NCBI GenBank assembly: GCA_963772225.1
Contig: CAVYWD010000001.1
Span: 868,001-932,000 of the forward strand
From: CAVYWD01 sp963772225
GTDB taxonomy: Bacteria > Myxococcota > Myxococcia > Myxococcales > UBA5297
Direction: 5' to 3'
Length of the DNA: 64,000 nt
Shown piece by piece: positions 41,337-50,962 of this stretch; positions within the stretch are counted from its first letter, which is position 1, and every line of letters begins with the position of its first letter. The notes under the pieces were generated by a model. It was not told where the DNA came from. It ran no database searches and saw nothing but the letters and a program-made list of their open reading frames with translations. The translations under genes were made by a program, and so were the position numbers.

Positions 41337-42740
41337 ATGCCCGCAGACTTGAAGCCCGCCTCCGACCGGAGCCCGCGCGACCACGCCGCCGAGCGCGCGG
41401 TCCTGGGCGGCGTCCTGAACGACACGCCCACGTTCGCCGAGGTCGCGACGCTCATCCACGCCGAGGACTTCGACCTCCCCGCCCACGCGGCCATCTTCGA
41501 CGCGTTCCTCGCGCTGCAGTCCTCCATCCCGCCGCGGCCCATCGACCAGCTCACGGTCACCTCCGAGCTCAAGGCCCAGGGCAAGCTCGGCCTCGCCGGC
41601 GGGCCCGGCTACCTCGCCGAGCTCGAGGGCAACGTCCCCACCAGCGCCAACACCGTCTCCTACGCCCGCATCGTCCAGGAGAAGTCGCTCAAGCGGCGCA
41701 TCATCACGACCTGCCGCGACCTCACCGAAATCGCCGTCGAGCCCTCGACGCAGCTCGAGGACCTGCTCGACGAGTCGCAGCGCCGCGTCTTCGCCATCGC
41801 CGAGCGCCACCAGGAAGGCGACCTGAAGCCTTTGCGCGAGGTCCTGGACCGGACCTTCGAGCTCATCGACAAGATGCGCGAGTCGGGCGGCGGCGTCACC
41901 GGGCTCTCCACCGGCTTCGCCGACCTGGACCAGATGCTCACCGGCCTTCACCCGGGCGAGCTCATCATCCTGGCCGCGCGCCCCGGCGTGGGAAAGACCT
42001 CGCTCGCTCTGAACATGGCCGCGCACGCGGCGCTCAAGTCCAAGGTCGGCGTCGCGGTCTTCAGCCTGGAGATGCCCAACGACCAGCTCGCGATGCGGCT
42101 GCTCGCCGCCGAGACGCGCATCGACATGAAGCGGATCCGCGAGGGGCGCCTCTCGTCGGCGCACATGGAGAAGATCGGCCACGCCGCTTCGGCGCTGTTC
42201 AACGCGCCCATGTTCATCGACGACTCGGGCTCGCTCTCCTCCTTCGACCTGCGCACCAAAGTCCGAAGGCTTCAGAACCGCCTCTCGACGCTCGAACCGC
42301 CGGAGAAGCTGGGCCTGGTGGTGATCGACTACTTGCAGCTCATGCACCAGCGCGGCCGCGTCGAAAGCCGCCAGCAGGAGGTGCAGGAGATCTCGCGCTC
42401 GCTCAAGGCGCTCGCCAAGGAGCTGGGCCTGCCCATCGTCGCCCTCTCGCAGCTCAACCGGAAGGTCGAGGAGCGGCGCGGCAAGAACAGCAAGCCCATG
42501 CTCTCCGACCTGCGCGAGTCCGGCGCCATCGAGCAGGACGCCGACGTGGTGATGTTCATCCACAAGGAGATCGAGGAGGGGGACGGCGACGGAGCCCCCA
42601 GCGCCCAAGGGCCGCACGCGGAGGACGTCGAGCTGGTCATCGCCAAGCAGCGAAACGGCCCCACCGGGTCGGTGCCGCTCCTCCTGTTCAGCGAGTGCAC
42701 CCGGTTCGAGAACAAGATGCGGGACGGCTCGATGCAGTAA
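41337..42740 (+). CDS. dnaB: Replicative DNA helicase DnaB
   Basis: 467 residues. The N-terminal DnaB collar domain is about 14-115 (AAERAVLGGVLNDTPTFAEV, GGPGYLAELEGNVPTSAN). The RecA-type ATPase is about 180-465: GLSTGFADLDQMLTGLHPGELIILAARPGVGKTS with Walker A Lys220, AVFSLEMPNDQLAMRL, Walker B region LGLVVIDYLQLM, IVALSQLNRKVEERRGKNSKPMLSDLRESGAIEQDADVV and the arginine-finger zone QRNGPTGSV. No intein insertion is seen at the common sites. It unwinds DNA ahead of the replication fork. Its place after rplI is widely conserved. Confidence 0.97.
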   Translation: MPADLKPASDRSPRDHAAERAVLGGVLNDTPTFAEVATLIHAEDFDLPAHAAIFDAFLALQSSIPPRPIDQLTVTSELKAQGKLGLAGGPGYLAELEGNVPTSANTVSYARIVQEKSLKRRIITTCRDLTEIAVEPSTQLEDLLDESQRRVFAIAERHQEGDLKPLREVLDRTFELIDKMRESGGGVTGLSTGFADLDQMLTGLHPGELIILAARPGVGKTSLALNMAAHAALKSKVGVAVFSLEMPNDQLAMRLLAAETRIDMKRIREGRLSSAHMEKIGHAASALFNAPMFIDDSGSLSSFDLRTKVRRLQNRLSTLEPPEKLGLVVIDYLQLMHQRGRVESRQQEVQEISRSLKALAKELGLPIVALSQLNRKVEERRGKNSKPMLSDLRESGAIEQDADVVMFIHKEIEEGDGDGAPSAQGPHAEDVELVIAKQRNGPTGSVPLLLFSECTRFENKMRDGSMQ

Positions 42741-42787
42741 GCTCCCCGCAAGGGCGTTGTCGAGGGGCAGCCGCTCGGGAGGCACGG

Positions 42788-43705
<918 letters not shown>

Positions 43706-43751
43706 AGCCTGTGACGAAAGTCGGCGCCTGTCGCTCGGGCTCCTCATTCCT

Positions 43752-43769
43752 CTCCCCGCTCGCGGGGAG
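43752..43769. terminator. GC hairpin between convergent genes
   Basis: CTCCCCGC-TC-GCGGGGAG, extended by GGGGG. It lies between the ends of two convergent genes and could terminate both. A longer version of the same sequence recurs at 57791. Confidence 0.45.
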
Positions 43770-43788
43770 GGGGCGAAGCCGGCCGGCG

Positions 43789-45429
43789 CTACTCGCCGGC
43801 GGTCAGCACGAGCGGGATTTCGACGTCGAAGGGGTCGCCCTCGAACGCCGGGAAGACCATGCGCCGGGCCTTTTCCTTGAGGCAGGCGCCCACCGTGGAG
43901 CCATCGACCTCGGGCTTGTTGATGCTGGCCGCCGTGACAATGCCCGATGGTTTGAGGCTGGCGGTGATGAGGACCTTGCCGCCCTTGAAGCCCGGGTTGC
44001 GCCGAAGCTCGGTCTCGACGCAGCCTTGGAAGGCCTTCGAGTTCTTGCCGATGGTCTCGGAGATGACCGCCGGATCGAGCGCCGCCTTGCCGTCGACGGC
44101 CTGCCTGTCCTGCAGTTGGTCGGCGTGGACCCTGGGACCCTCGAGGTTCAGGCCCTTGTAGATCTCCGCGGCCTTCTCGCGCTGAGCGTCGTTCATGGGC
44201 CCACCGAAGTCGATCTTCGGGCGTTGGATGCGGTCGTCGTTGTCGGCCTTGCTCCCTTGGCCAGCGCGGCGGTCGCTCTGCGCGACGCCGCCGGCGGGCC
44301 TTCGAGCAGCGGCGGCTCTCCGGTTCGCGCCGAGCAGCATGTCTTTCAGCCCGGAGATGCCCTCCGAGGAGAAGACCGAGCGCTTGACCTCGGCGCCGGT
44401 GACCTCGTCGACCCGCGTGATCTCGAGCGGGACGATCTTCATCTGGGCGAGGCCGTAGAGGATGGCGACCAATACGACGGGCGCGCCGACGACCACCAAG
44501 GCGATCTTCCACCACGGGTTGCGCCGATTCACGCCCGATTGGTTGATGAAGAACCGGGTCTGTTCGCCAATCTCGCCGGGCTTGGAGAGCCCGGGGCTAT
44601 CCGGCACCTTGGCGAACGGGTCGTCCGAGACCCTTTGCTCGCCGGCCGCGACGGTCTTTGGGTCGATGGGCGCGCGGCCCGCGCTCGACGGCACCGCCGC
44701 CGCGCTCTCGCCCTCGAACAAGACCTTGTCGAGGGCAGCCGAGCCCAAGGGCGCCCCGGCGCCATCTCCGCTCGCGAGCCCCTCGGCCGCAGCCTGGGCG
44801 GCGTTGGGAGCAGCAGCCCCGTCGATGAGATCGGCCGGGACGGCGACTGCCGAAGCGGCAGCATGGCCAGCCGCTGCGGGGGCCGGCGACGGCAGCTCGC
44901 TCGCTGCCGCGCCGTTCGTCGAAGGGGCCGCCACTGCGACAGCGGAAGCCGGCGCGCTCACGGCAGGTGCTGCGCCGTGCAGCAGCGACAGGAACTCCGG
45001 GACGTCGGCCACCCGCTTCCACTCACCCTGCCCGTCGCGCCACACGTACGTTCGGGGCCCCACGCGGCCCGCGGCGAGGTGCTCCTTCAGCTCGAGGGCC
45101 GGAAGCGGACCGTGCTGCTCTCCTGCGATGATGACGTACCAGCCCTCGAACAAGAGAGCCGCAGGGACCTGCCGCACGCCGCTCGCGGCCGGGGAGACCT
45201 CGTGCACCACCTGCGCCGGCTCGGCCGGATCGGCCGCGAGGGAGGCGCGCAGCGCCTCCATGTCCAACGGGGCGACGCGCGTCTCGTCCTCCGGCAGCTC
45301 GACCAGCGACTTGCCGTTGACGGTGATCCGGTTGCCGCACCGAGTGCAGCGCACCGCGACGACCTTGCCGCGGACCTTCTCGTCCGCGACCGTGTATTTG
45401 GTGGAACACTTGTCACAGCTGAAGCGCAC
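43789..45429 (-). CDS. AgmX/GltJ-like zinc-ribbon, GYF and TonB-like domain protein
   Basis: 546 residues. The N-terminal zinc ribbon is MRFSCDKCSTKYTVADEKV with C5, C8, C28, C31 (MJ0042/zinc_ribbon type). A GYF_2 domain is about 93-150 (GWYVIIAGEQHGPLPALELKEHLAAGRVGPRTYVWRDGQGEWKRV). A long Ala/Pro-rich linker precedes one membrane helix (about 305-325, KIALVVVGAPVVLVAILYGL). The periplasmic C-terminal domain is about 430-546, AgmX/PglI type (KNSKAFQGCVETELRRNP, ITASLKPSGIVTAASI, CLKEKARRMVFPAFEG). This is the layout of Myxococcus GltJ/AgmX gliding-machinery proteins, whose zinc finger and GYF contact cytoplasmic polarity proteins. No other glt gene is in the window, so a role in another envelope machine is possible. 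Confidence 0.85.
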   Translation of the reverse strand: MRFSCDKCSTKYTVADEKVRGKVVAVRCTRCGNRITVNGKSLVELPEDETRVAPLDMEALRASLAADPAEPAQVVHEVSPAASGVRQVPAALLFEGWYVIIAGEQHGPLPALELKEHLAAGRVGPRTYVWRDGQGEWKRVADVPEFLSLLHGAAPAVSAPASAVAVAAPSTNGAAASELPSPAPAAAGHAAASAVAVPADLIDGAAAPNAAQAAAEGLASGDGAGAPLGSAALDKVLFEGESAAAVPSSAGRAPIDPKTVAAGEQRVSDDPFAKVPDSPGLSKPGEIGEQTRFFINQSGVNRRNPWWKIALVVVGAPVVLVAILYGLAQMKIVPLEITRVDEVTGAEVKRSVFSSEGISGLKDMLLGANRRAAAARRPAGGVAQSDRRAGQGSKADNDDRIQRPKIDFGGPMNDAQREKAAEIYKGLNLEGPRVHADQLQDRQAVDGKAALDPAVISETIGKNSKAFQGCVETELRRNPGFKGGKVLITASLKPSGIVTAASINKPEVDGSTVGACLKEKARRMVFPAFEGDPFDVEIPLVLTAGE

Positions 45430-45701
45430 GAGAAGTTACCGGCCCCTTCTGAGCTGCAGTGGAACTTCGGGTCTCAAAGGCGCCACACGGGCGCCGGGAT
45501 CTTATTTTCCCCCGCGGGTGCGGGTCAATTTGCTTCGCCGCCGGCGGATGCCCCGCCAGCGAACGGCTCGCCACGGAGGGTCATGGCGATGCCTGGCGCT
45601 TGACAAGGCGCTCGCCGGTTGGCTAATCAGGCCCCGGCCTTTCCGGGAGGGAAAACAATAGCAACCGACTCCGCTTCTCTCGTCACGCGAGGTCGTCACG
45701 G

Positions 45702-45995
45702 ATGGCAGCCAAGGACCTGGGCTCGAAGTTTACCTGCTTCAAGTGCGGCGCAAAATTCTACGATCTGAAACGGCCGGATCCGCTCTGCCCCAAATGCGGG
45801 GCAGACCAGCGCGAGACCCCGGTGCGGGCTCCTGAGAAGCCGGAGCGAAAGCGCGCCGCGCGCGCCGTCGTCGAGGAGCCCGAGGCCGCGCCCGAGGAGG
45901 TCGACGAGGACGTCGCGGGCGAGGACGTCGCGGGCGAGGACGCCGAGGCCGAGCCCGAAGAGGCCGCCGAAGAGGAAGACGAGCGCGACTTCTAG
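45702..45995 (+). CDS. FYDLN acid-domain protein
   Basis: 97 residues. The N-terminal zinc ribbon (C12, C15, C29, C32) carries the family signature KFTCFKCGAKFYDLKRPDPLCPKCGA; the remaining 60 residues are strongly acidic (Glu/Asp/Ala with repeated VAGED). Proteins of the FYDLN family are common in proteobacteria; their function is unknown. The stretch 45430-45701 before it, 272 bases, has no gene and presumably holds divergent promoters for this gene and the AgmX/GltJ-like one. Confidence 0.85.
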   Translation: MAAKDLGSKFTCFKCGAKFYDLKRPDPLCPKCGADQRETPVRAPEKPERKRAARAVVEEPEAAPEEVDEDVAGEDVAGEDAEAEPEEAAEEEDERDF

Positions 45996-46018
45996 CGCTT
46001 TCGTCCGCGAAACCGGTG

Positions 46019-46065
46019 CCGCTCGGCGCTCTGACCGCGATGGCGGGCCGAGCGGGCGCATTTTT
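46019..46065 (+). terminator. Rho-independent terminator after FYDLN gene
   Basis: Perfect 9-bp arms CCGCTCGGC / GCCGAGCGG, a 19-nt loop, then GCGCATTTTT. It lies 24 bp after the stop, between convergent genes. Confidence 0.55.
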
Positions 46066-46112
46066 GCCTCGCCGATCGAGCGGCGGCGCGGCGAGCGCTG
46101 CGCCATCGCGCC

Positions 46113-46550
46113 TCAGGCACCGGCCGCCAGGTGGTACAGCATCCAGTAGACCATGACGCCGGTGGCCGAGACGTAGAGCCAGACCGGGAGCGCGATGCGC
46201 CCCAGCCGCTTGTGCTCGGCGAAACGCTGGCGCACCAGCGACAGCCAGCCCGTCCTCAGTGCGAGCGGCACCACCGCAACCGCCAGGAGGGTGTGCGAGG
46301 CGAGCACCGCGAGGTAGAGCGCTCGCTCCAGGCCGCGGCCCGGGTAGCGGTGCGTGCCGGAGACGGAGATCCGCACGAGGTACGAGGCCAGGAACAGCGT
46401 CGACGACCCGAAGGCGGCGAGCATCAAGCGCCGATGCAGAAGCGCCCGCCCACGGCGGATGGCGGCGAAGCCCGCGGTGAGCAGCACCGCGCTCGCGGCG
46501 TTCAGGAGCGCGTCGAGCGTCGCCAGGCTGTAGCCAAGTCCCGATTTCAC
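46113..46550 (-). CDS. DUF420 membrane protein
   Basis: 145 residues from GTG 46550 (GGGAG about 8 nt upstream). Four membrane helices are evident: DALLNAASAVLLTAGFAAI, LMLAAFGSSTLFLASYLV, LAVLASHTLLAVAVVPLAL and ALPVWLYVSATGVMVYWMLY, with conserved His at helix edges (LLHRRLM, SGTHRYPG, SHTLLA, EHKRLGR). This matches DUF420, a haem-copper-oxidase-associated family usually encoded near cytochrome oxidase genes. It follows cyoE by 20 bp, which supports a role in oxidase or haem biogenesis. Confidence 0.85.
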   Translation of the reverse strand: MKSGLGYSLATLDALLNAASAVLLTAGFAAIRRGRALLHRRLMLAAFGSSTLFLASYLVRISVSGTHRYPGRGLERALYLAVLASHTLLAVAVVPLALRTGWLSLVRQRFAEHKRLGRIALPVWLYVSATGVMVYWMLYHLAAGA

Positions 46551-46570
46551 CGCCGCGCTCCCGAGCCCTG

Positions 46571-47485
46571 CTACCGAACGATGCGGTCGACCGCCAGCGC
46601 GCCCATGAGCAGGAGCAGGTAAAGGTTCGTCGTCATGAAGAACGAGCGCGCCCAGCGCGCCCCCGCGCCCTCGCGCAGGCCGAGCAGACCGTGGGCCACC
46701 GCCCACGCGCCGAGGGGGACCGCGGCGCACAGGTAGGCGCCTCCCGCGGCGCCCGCCGGGACCAGCACCAGGCTCGTCGCCACCATGGCGAACAGGTAGT
46801 TGAGCAGCTCGGCTCGCGCGCCGTCGTCGCCCAGCTCCAGAGGCAGGACCTTGAAGCCGGCGCGCGCGTAGTCGCTCTTCCGGTACAGCGAGATGGCCAG
46901 GAAGTGCGGCACCTGCCACAGGAACAACAGCAGGAACAGCAAGACGCCGCCCAGGCCCACGCCACCGGTCGCCGCGGCCCAGCCGATGAGGGGAGGCGCG
47001 GCGCCCGGCACGGCGCCCGCGAGCAGCGCCAGCGAGGTGCGCGGCTTCAGCGGCGTGTAAATCGCCACGTAGGCGACCAGCGCGGCGACCGCTAGACCCG
47101 CCGACAGCGGGTTCACGGCGAGGCTGAGCGCAGCCACACCGACGGCGGACAGGAGCAGGCCGAACGCCAGCGCGACCTGCGGCTTGAGCCGGCCGGCCGG
47201 AAGCGGGCGCACGCGGGTTCGCGCCATGCGGCGGTCGAGGTCGCGCTCGGCATAGCAGTTCAGCGCGTTGGCGGCGCCGATGACCAGCCCGGTGCCCGCC
47301 AGGGTCCAGAAGAGTCGCGACGGCCGCGCCGGCTGCCTCGCCAGCCAGAAACCGCCGGCAGTGGCGACGAGGTTGAGCGCGGTGACGCCCGGCTTCACGA
47401 GCGACAGGAGGTCGCGCGGCAGCAGCGGGGAGGCGGTGGCGACGGCCGAGCCCATGGAAGCGAGGCGCTCCTGCTCGGAGGGCAT
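46571..47485 (-). CDS. cyoE: Protohaem IX farnesyltransferase (haem O synthase)
   Basis: 304 residues from ATG 47485 (a GTG 9 bases upstream would add three residues). A UbiA-family prenyltransferase with about nine membrane helices. The first Asp-rich motif is NCYAERDLDRRMARTRVRPLPAG, the typical NxxxDxxxD and RxRPL of CtaB/CyoE. The loop WQVPHFLAISLYRKSDYARAGFKVLP is a further family hallmark. It converts haem B to haem O, needed for haem-copper oxidases. In an apparent operon with the DUF420 gene. Confidence 0.95.
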   Translation of the reverse strand: MPSEQERLASMGSAVATASPLLPRDLLSLVKPGVTALNLVATAGGFWLARQPARPSRLFWTLAGTGLVIGAANALNCYAERDLDRRMARTRVRPLPAGRLKPQVALAFGLLLSAVGVAALSLAVNPLSAGLAVAALVAYVAIYTPLKPRTSLALLAGAVPGAAPPLIGWAAATGGVGLGGVLLFLLLFLWQVPHFLAISLYRKSDYARAGFKVLPLELGDDGARAELLNYLFAMVATSLVLVPAGAAGGAYLCAAVPLGAWAVAHGLLGLREGAGARWARSFFMTTNLYLLLLMGALAVDRIVR

Positions 47486-47552
47486 GAGCCCCACGACGCG
47501 CCGTTACGATGCTGGCGGCTGCGTTTGGAAGCGCGCTTCTTAGTCGGGCCGG

Positions 47553-47828
47553 TCAGTCCGCCTTGCCGAGCAGGAACAGCACCCCGAGCACGAGGAACAC
47601 GGCGCCCGCACCGCGCTGCAGCCAGACGGGGGGCACGACCCGGGACACCGCTTCGCCGGCGACCACCGCGATGGCAGAGGTCGCCACCAGGGCCAGCGCC
47701 GACCCGGCGAAGACCGACCAGCGCGAGGTGCCGCCGGAGGCGAGAGAGAGCGTCGCGAGCTGGGTCTTGTCGCCCATCTCGGCGACGAAGATGGAGACGA
47801 AGGTCGAGGCGAAGAGTTTCCAGTCCAT
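47553..47828 (-). CDS. UPF0016/GDT1 half-size cation transporter
   Basis: 91 residues with three membrane helices and one copy of the signature E-x-G-D-K-T/S (FVAEMGDKTQLATLSLA). Full-length TMEM165/GDT1 proteins have two such repeats; half-size forms are known in bacteria and are thought to act as dimers exporting Mn2+ or Ca2+. No second half is adjacent. The start is preceded by GGGCCCC rather than a strong ribosome site. Confidence 0.85.
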   Translation of the reverse strand: MDWKLFASTFVSIFVAEMGDKTQLATLSLASGGTSRWSVFAGSALALVATSAIAVVAGEAVSRVVPPVWLQRGAGAVFLVLGVLFLLGKAD

Positions 47829-47893
47829 GGGGCCCGGCAGCCTAGCCGCCCTTGGCCCCTCGCCTCAACTGCGCCTCGGCACACGGGAGCGGG

Positions 47894-48229
47894 TCAGCGC
47901 ACCATGTCGAACAGCGCCGCGTCGGTCTCCTGAACGCTGGCCAGCGACTGGAGGTTCGCGCGGTACAGCGCGGTCACAGCGGCTCCGTTGGCGGTCTCGG
48001 CGACGAGGTCGGTCCTGGACGGCGCGAGCAGCGCGCGATCGACGTCGGCCCCGCGGTCGTCGGCGGGCGGCTCCGAGACCGCCTGCGCTCCGCCCTGAGG
48101 CGCCTCCTGGGCCGCCACCGCCGCGGGCTGGAACCCGGTCGTCATCAGATTCGCCACGTTGTGCGCCGACGCGTCGAGCTGCGCGGTCGCGACCGAGAGC
48201 CCCGAGGCGGCGATGGAGAGGCGGTCCAT
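47894..48229 (-). CDS. Orphan flagellar-rod-like (FlgC-type) protein
   Basis: 111 residues. The N-terminus IAASGLSVATAQLDASAHNVANLMTTGFQP matches the rod/hook N-terminal motif (LDxxxxNIANxxTxGF), and the end (TANGAAVTALYRANLQSLASVQETDAALFDMV) has the matching C-terminal coiled coil. The centre is Ala/Pro-rich and short. No other flagellar gene is in the window. It could be a relic of a lost flagellum, or a component of a reduced or repurposed export apparatus. Confidence 0.7.
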   Translation of the reverse strand: MDRLSIAASGLSVATAQLDASAHNVANLMTTGFQPAAVAAQEAPQGGAQAVSEPPADDRGADVDRALLAPSRTDLVAETANGAAVTALYRANLQSLASVQETDAALFDMVR

Positions 48230-48260
48230 GCTGCGATTCTACTCGGCGCGCGCCGCGCCT

Positions 48261-48806
48261 TCACCGAGTCGACGGAGACCCGCGGAGCTTCCAGTGGAGA
48301 AACGCAACGGCGACGAGGGCATGGGTGATCTCGCCGCGGCGAAGCATCTCGTCGACGCGGGACACCGGCTCAAACACGACCTCGACCTCTTCGGTGGAGT
48401 CGAGCTTGAGCTCGGCGACGCGCCGGCAGCCGGTCGCGAGAAAAGTGTGCGTGACGTTGGCCTGCAGCGCCGGGTTGGGGTGGATGGTGCCGATGGGCAC
48501 GAGCTCGGACGGCGCGTGGCCCGTCTCCTCCAGCAGCTCGCGGCGCGCGGCGTCGATGGGGCTCTCGCCCGGGTCGACCATGCCGCCGGGCACCTCGAGC
48601 GACGGGAGCCCCGTGCCCGCGCGGTGCTGGCGGACGAGGACGAGCTCGTCCTTCTCGGTGATGGCGATGACGTTGACCCAGTCGGCGCAGTCCAGGACGA
48701 AGAACTCGTGGGCCTGGCCGGTGCGGCTCGAGCGGAGCGTCCGCGCGCGCACGGTGAAGACCCTGCAGCTCAGCAGGGGCCTGTCGCCCTCGTCCGTCCA
48801 GCCCAT
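48261..48806 (-). CDS. NUDIX hydrolase (ADP-ribose pyrophosphatase-like)
   Basis: 181 residues from ATG 48806, preceded by AGGAGG. The NUDIX box is complete: GGMVDPGESPIDAARRELLEETGH. Flanking features (FVLDCADWVNVIAITEKDELVLVRQHRAGTGLPSLEVPGG) are those of the ADP-ribose/NudF-like subfamily. Hydrolyses a nucleoside diphosphate linked to another moiety, most likely ADP-ribose; the exact substrate cannot be read from sequence. The orphan flagellar-like gene follows it on the same strand. Confidence 0.9.
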   Translation of the reverse strand: MGWTDEGDRPLLSCRVFTVRARTLRSSRTGQAHEFFVLDCADWVNVIAITEKDELVLVRQHRAGTGLPSLEVPGGMVDPGESPIDAARRELLEETGHAPSELVPIGTIHPNPALQANVTHTFLATGCRRVAELKLDSTEEVEVVFEPVSRVDEMLRRGEITHALVAVAFLHWKLRGSPSTR

Positions 48807-49017
48807 CGGCGGCCTCCTGCCTTTCGCCGAGGCGCCTTTGGCGCCCCGAGAACTGGAGCGCCCATCGCAGAAACGCGACGCTGACCCGCTTTCCCAGCTG
48901 GCGCGGAGTGTAGCGCGAAAGGGCGTCCGCCTTCGCCTTGACCCGCCGGGCCTCGGATACACGAGCGCCCGCGAGGAGACCCCGCGGGCGCTCGAAGGTG
49001 AAGCGGCGAGGCGTCGA

Positions 49018-50382
49018 CTAGAACTTCAGCTGCGTCGACACGACGGTCTGCTGGCTGACGACGTCGATGGTGTCGGACAGGGTGCTGTCCTTGAAGTACG
49101 TGGAGGTCGTGCGGTCGTACTCGAGGCCGAACCGCCAGTACTTCCCGGCGTTGAAGAGCAGGCCAAAGCCGAGCTGGGCATTCTTGGTGCGCACCGAGCT
49201 GTAGTTCGGCGCGAACGGCACCAGGTCGCCAGTGTTGTTGACCGACTCCTGGCCGTAAGTGCCGGTGAGCCACACCAGCGACAGCGGCTTGATGATCGCC
49301 TGGGCCCAATAGCCGGAGGTCTGGAGCGGCTTATAGCCGCTGTTGACCGCGACGAGGCTGCTGGACACGCCACTGCGATACATGCCCGTGTAGGAATCCT
49401 CGGCGCCGCTGCTCGCGAAGTACTCGCCCTTCACCTGCAGGAACTGGGTCAGGTTGACGTCGGCGTCGAGGCCCCAGAGGTAGACGGTGATGTCCTTCTG
49501 ATTGACGGTCGCGTAATTGAAGCGCTTGGCGTTGTTGTGGTAGCCGAAGCCGACGGTGGCGTTCAGGTCCTTGTCCACCTTCACGGCGACCTGGCCGCGG
49601 ACCTCGACGTCTGGCCGGCGCGACTGATTGCCGACGCCGTTGTCGACCGCCGTCGTCGAGTCGGAGGGGGACAGCACGGCCGCCGCGACCGAGACGTTGA
49701 GCAGGCTTGCGAGGTCGAGGCCATAGGTGAGCCGGAACTGCGGCGAGCGCCTCCAGAGGTTGCCCGCCTCGGTGGCGAGCGGGTCCGCGGTCCACGCGAT
49801 GGTCTCGGGGTTGAGCACGCTCACGATGCCGAAGTCCTGGCCGGCCAAAACCTGGAGGCTGCCCCAATCGCCCTTCCAGCTCGCGGTCAGGGTCGCGATG
49901 CGCAGCCGCATCAGCGCGTTGTACCAGGAGCTGCTGGGGGTGTTGCCCGTGCCGCTGATGGTAGCGCTGGTGCCGGACACGGTGGCGCTGGTCGGGAGGA
50001 AGCCGCCCTTGAAGTCGTACTCGAGGACGCCGCCCAGCACGGCGCCGGTCCAGTTGTCGTCCTTGAGGGCGAGCTTGAGGCCCAGGCGTGAGCCGCGCGC
50101 GCTCATGAGGACAGTGCCGCCGTTGGAGCCGCGGGTGGCCTGCCAGGTGTTGTCCTTGCTGGCGAAGCTGCCGCCGTCGAAGAAGCCCTCGGCCAAGACG
50201 AAGCCGTAGGGAGTGACGACGAACTTCGGCTCATCCTTCTTCTTCTCGACGACCGGCTCTGCCGCAGCAGCGGGGGCCGAGGTCGCGACCGGCGCGGGCG
50301 CGGGCTCGGCCGTTTGCGCGAGAGCCGCGCAGGGGAAACTCATCGCCAACGCGGCGGAGAGAAATGTCTTCGCAATCTTCAT
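49018..50382 (-). CDS. Outer-membrane porin-like beta-barrel protein
   Basis: 454 residues. The signal peptide is about 1-22 (FLSAALAMSFPCAALA-Q), then an Ala/Pro linker and a short Lys/Glu segment (about 23-52), then a beta-barrel made of alternating strands (VTPYGFVLAEGFFDGGSF, SRLGLKLALKDDNW, LTASWKGDWGSLQVLAGQDFGIVS, NAQLGFGLLFNAGKYWRFGLEYD) and ending in the outer-membrane signature QLKF. The linker plus barrel resembles DcaP-type porins, so passive uptake of small anionic solutes is possible. The family is not certain. Confidence 0.78.
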   Translation of the reverse strand: MKIAKTFLSAALAMSFPCAALAQTAEPAPAPVATSAPAAAAEPVVEKKKDEPKFVVTPYGFVLAEGFFDGGSFASKDNTWQATRGSNGGTVLMSARGSRLGLKLALKDDNWTGAVLGGVLEYDFKGGFLPTSATVSGTSATISGTGNTPSSSWYNALMRLRIATLTASWKGDWGSLQVLAGQDFGIVSVLNPETIAWTADPLATEAGNLWRRSPQFRLTYGLDLASLLNVSVAAAVLSPSDSTTAVDNGVGNQSRRPDVEVRGQVAVKVDKDLNATVGFGYHNNAKRFNYATVNQKDITVYLWGLDADVNLTQFLQVKGEYFASSGAEDSYTGMYRSGVSSSLVAVNSGYKPLQTSGYWAQAIIKPLSLVWLTGTYGQESVNNTGDLVPFAPNYSSVRTKNAQLGFGLLFNAGKYWRFGLEYDRTTSTYFKDSTLSDTIDVVSQQTVVSTQLKF

Positions 50383-50962
50383 TCGGGTTCTCCAGACGGG
50401 ACATCAGAGACAATGGGGGTAATAAGTGAATCTTCTGCCCGAACGGGCGTTCACTTACTACCATATCGGGCGTCCATGCGGCAGACCAAAAGCTCGGAAG
50501 TCGGCGGAGTTCACCCGCGCGACACGTCCGATCCATCTCAATGTCGCTGAGTGGGCAGTTTCCGCTGCTGCTCGAAGCCGGCGTTATTCAGCGAAAAAGG
50601 CGGCGTTACGACGCGGCGCGAAACGGCCTTCCACTTGGCACCACCGGGTCCAGCATTGGGGCCATTCGCACCTGTCGCCGCGACGAACCAATCCATTTCG
50701 TACCAGACCGAACGACTGCTTGGCCGCCTGGGGCCCGAGCGCTGAAAGGGCTCGAGAGCGGAGCTCCGCCGACTCCGCGCCGTCGCGGCGATGCCACGCG
50801 CGCGCCACAACGGCTGCGCGTGTCAGACGGCTCTGGTAGGTTGCGGCCCACTCGGAGAAGGGGGGCCGAGCGACCGCGCGAACCTGCAGGCGACTCTAGG
50901 GCCTCAGGGCATCGGATGCGCACCTTGCCCGAGACGGGCAGGGCATCGAGAGGAGAAGGAAG
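50383..50962. other. Intergenic region upstream of ssb
   Basis: 580 bases between the divergent porin and ssb genes. Open frames here are Arg-rich without recognisable domains, and one long frame is continuous with ssb only because of the ssb frameshift. No repeat copy. Presumably contains both promoters. Confidence 0.5.
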
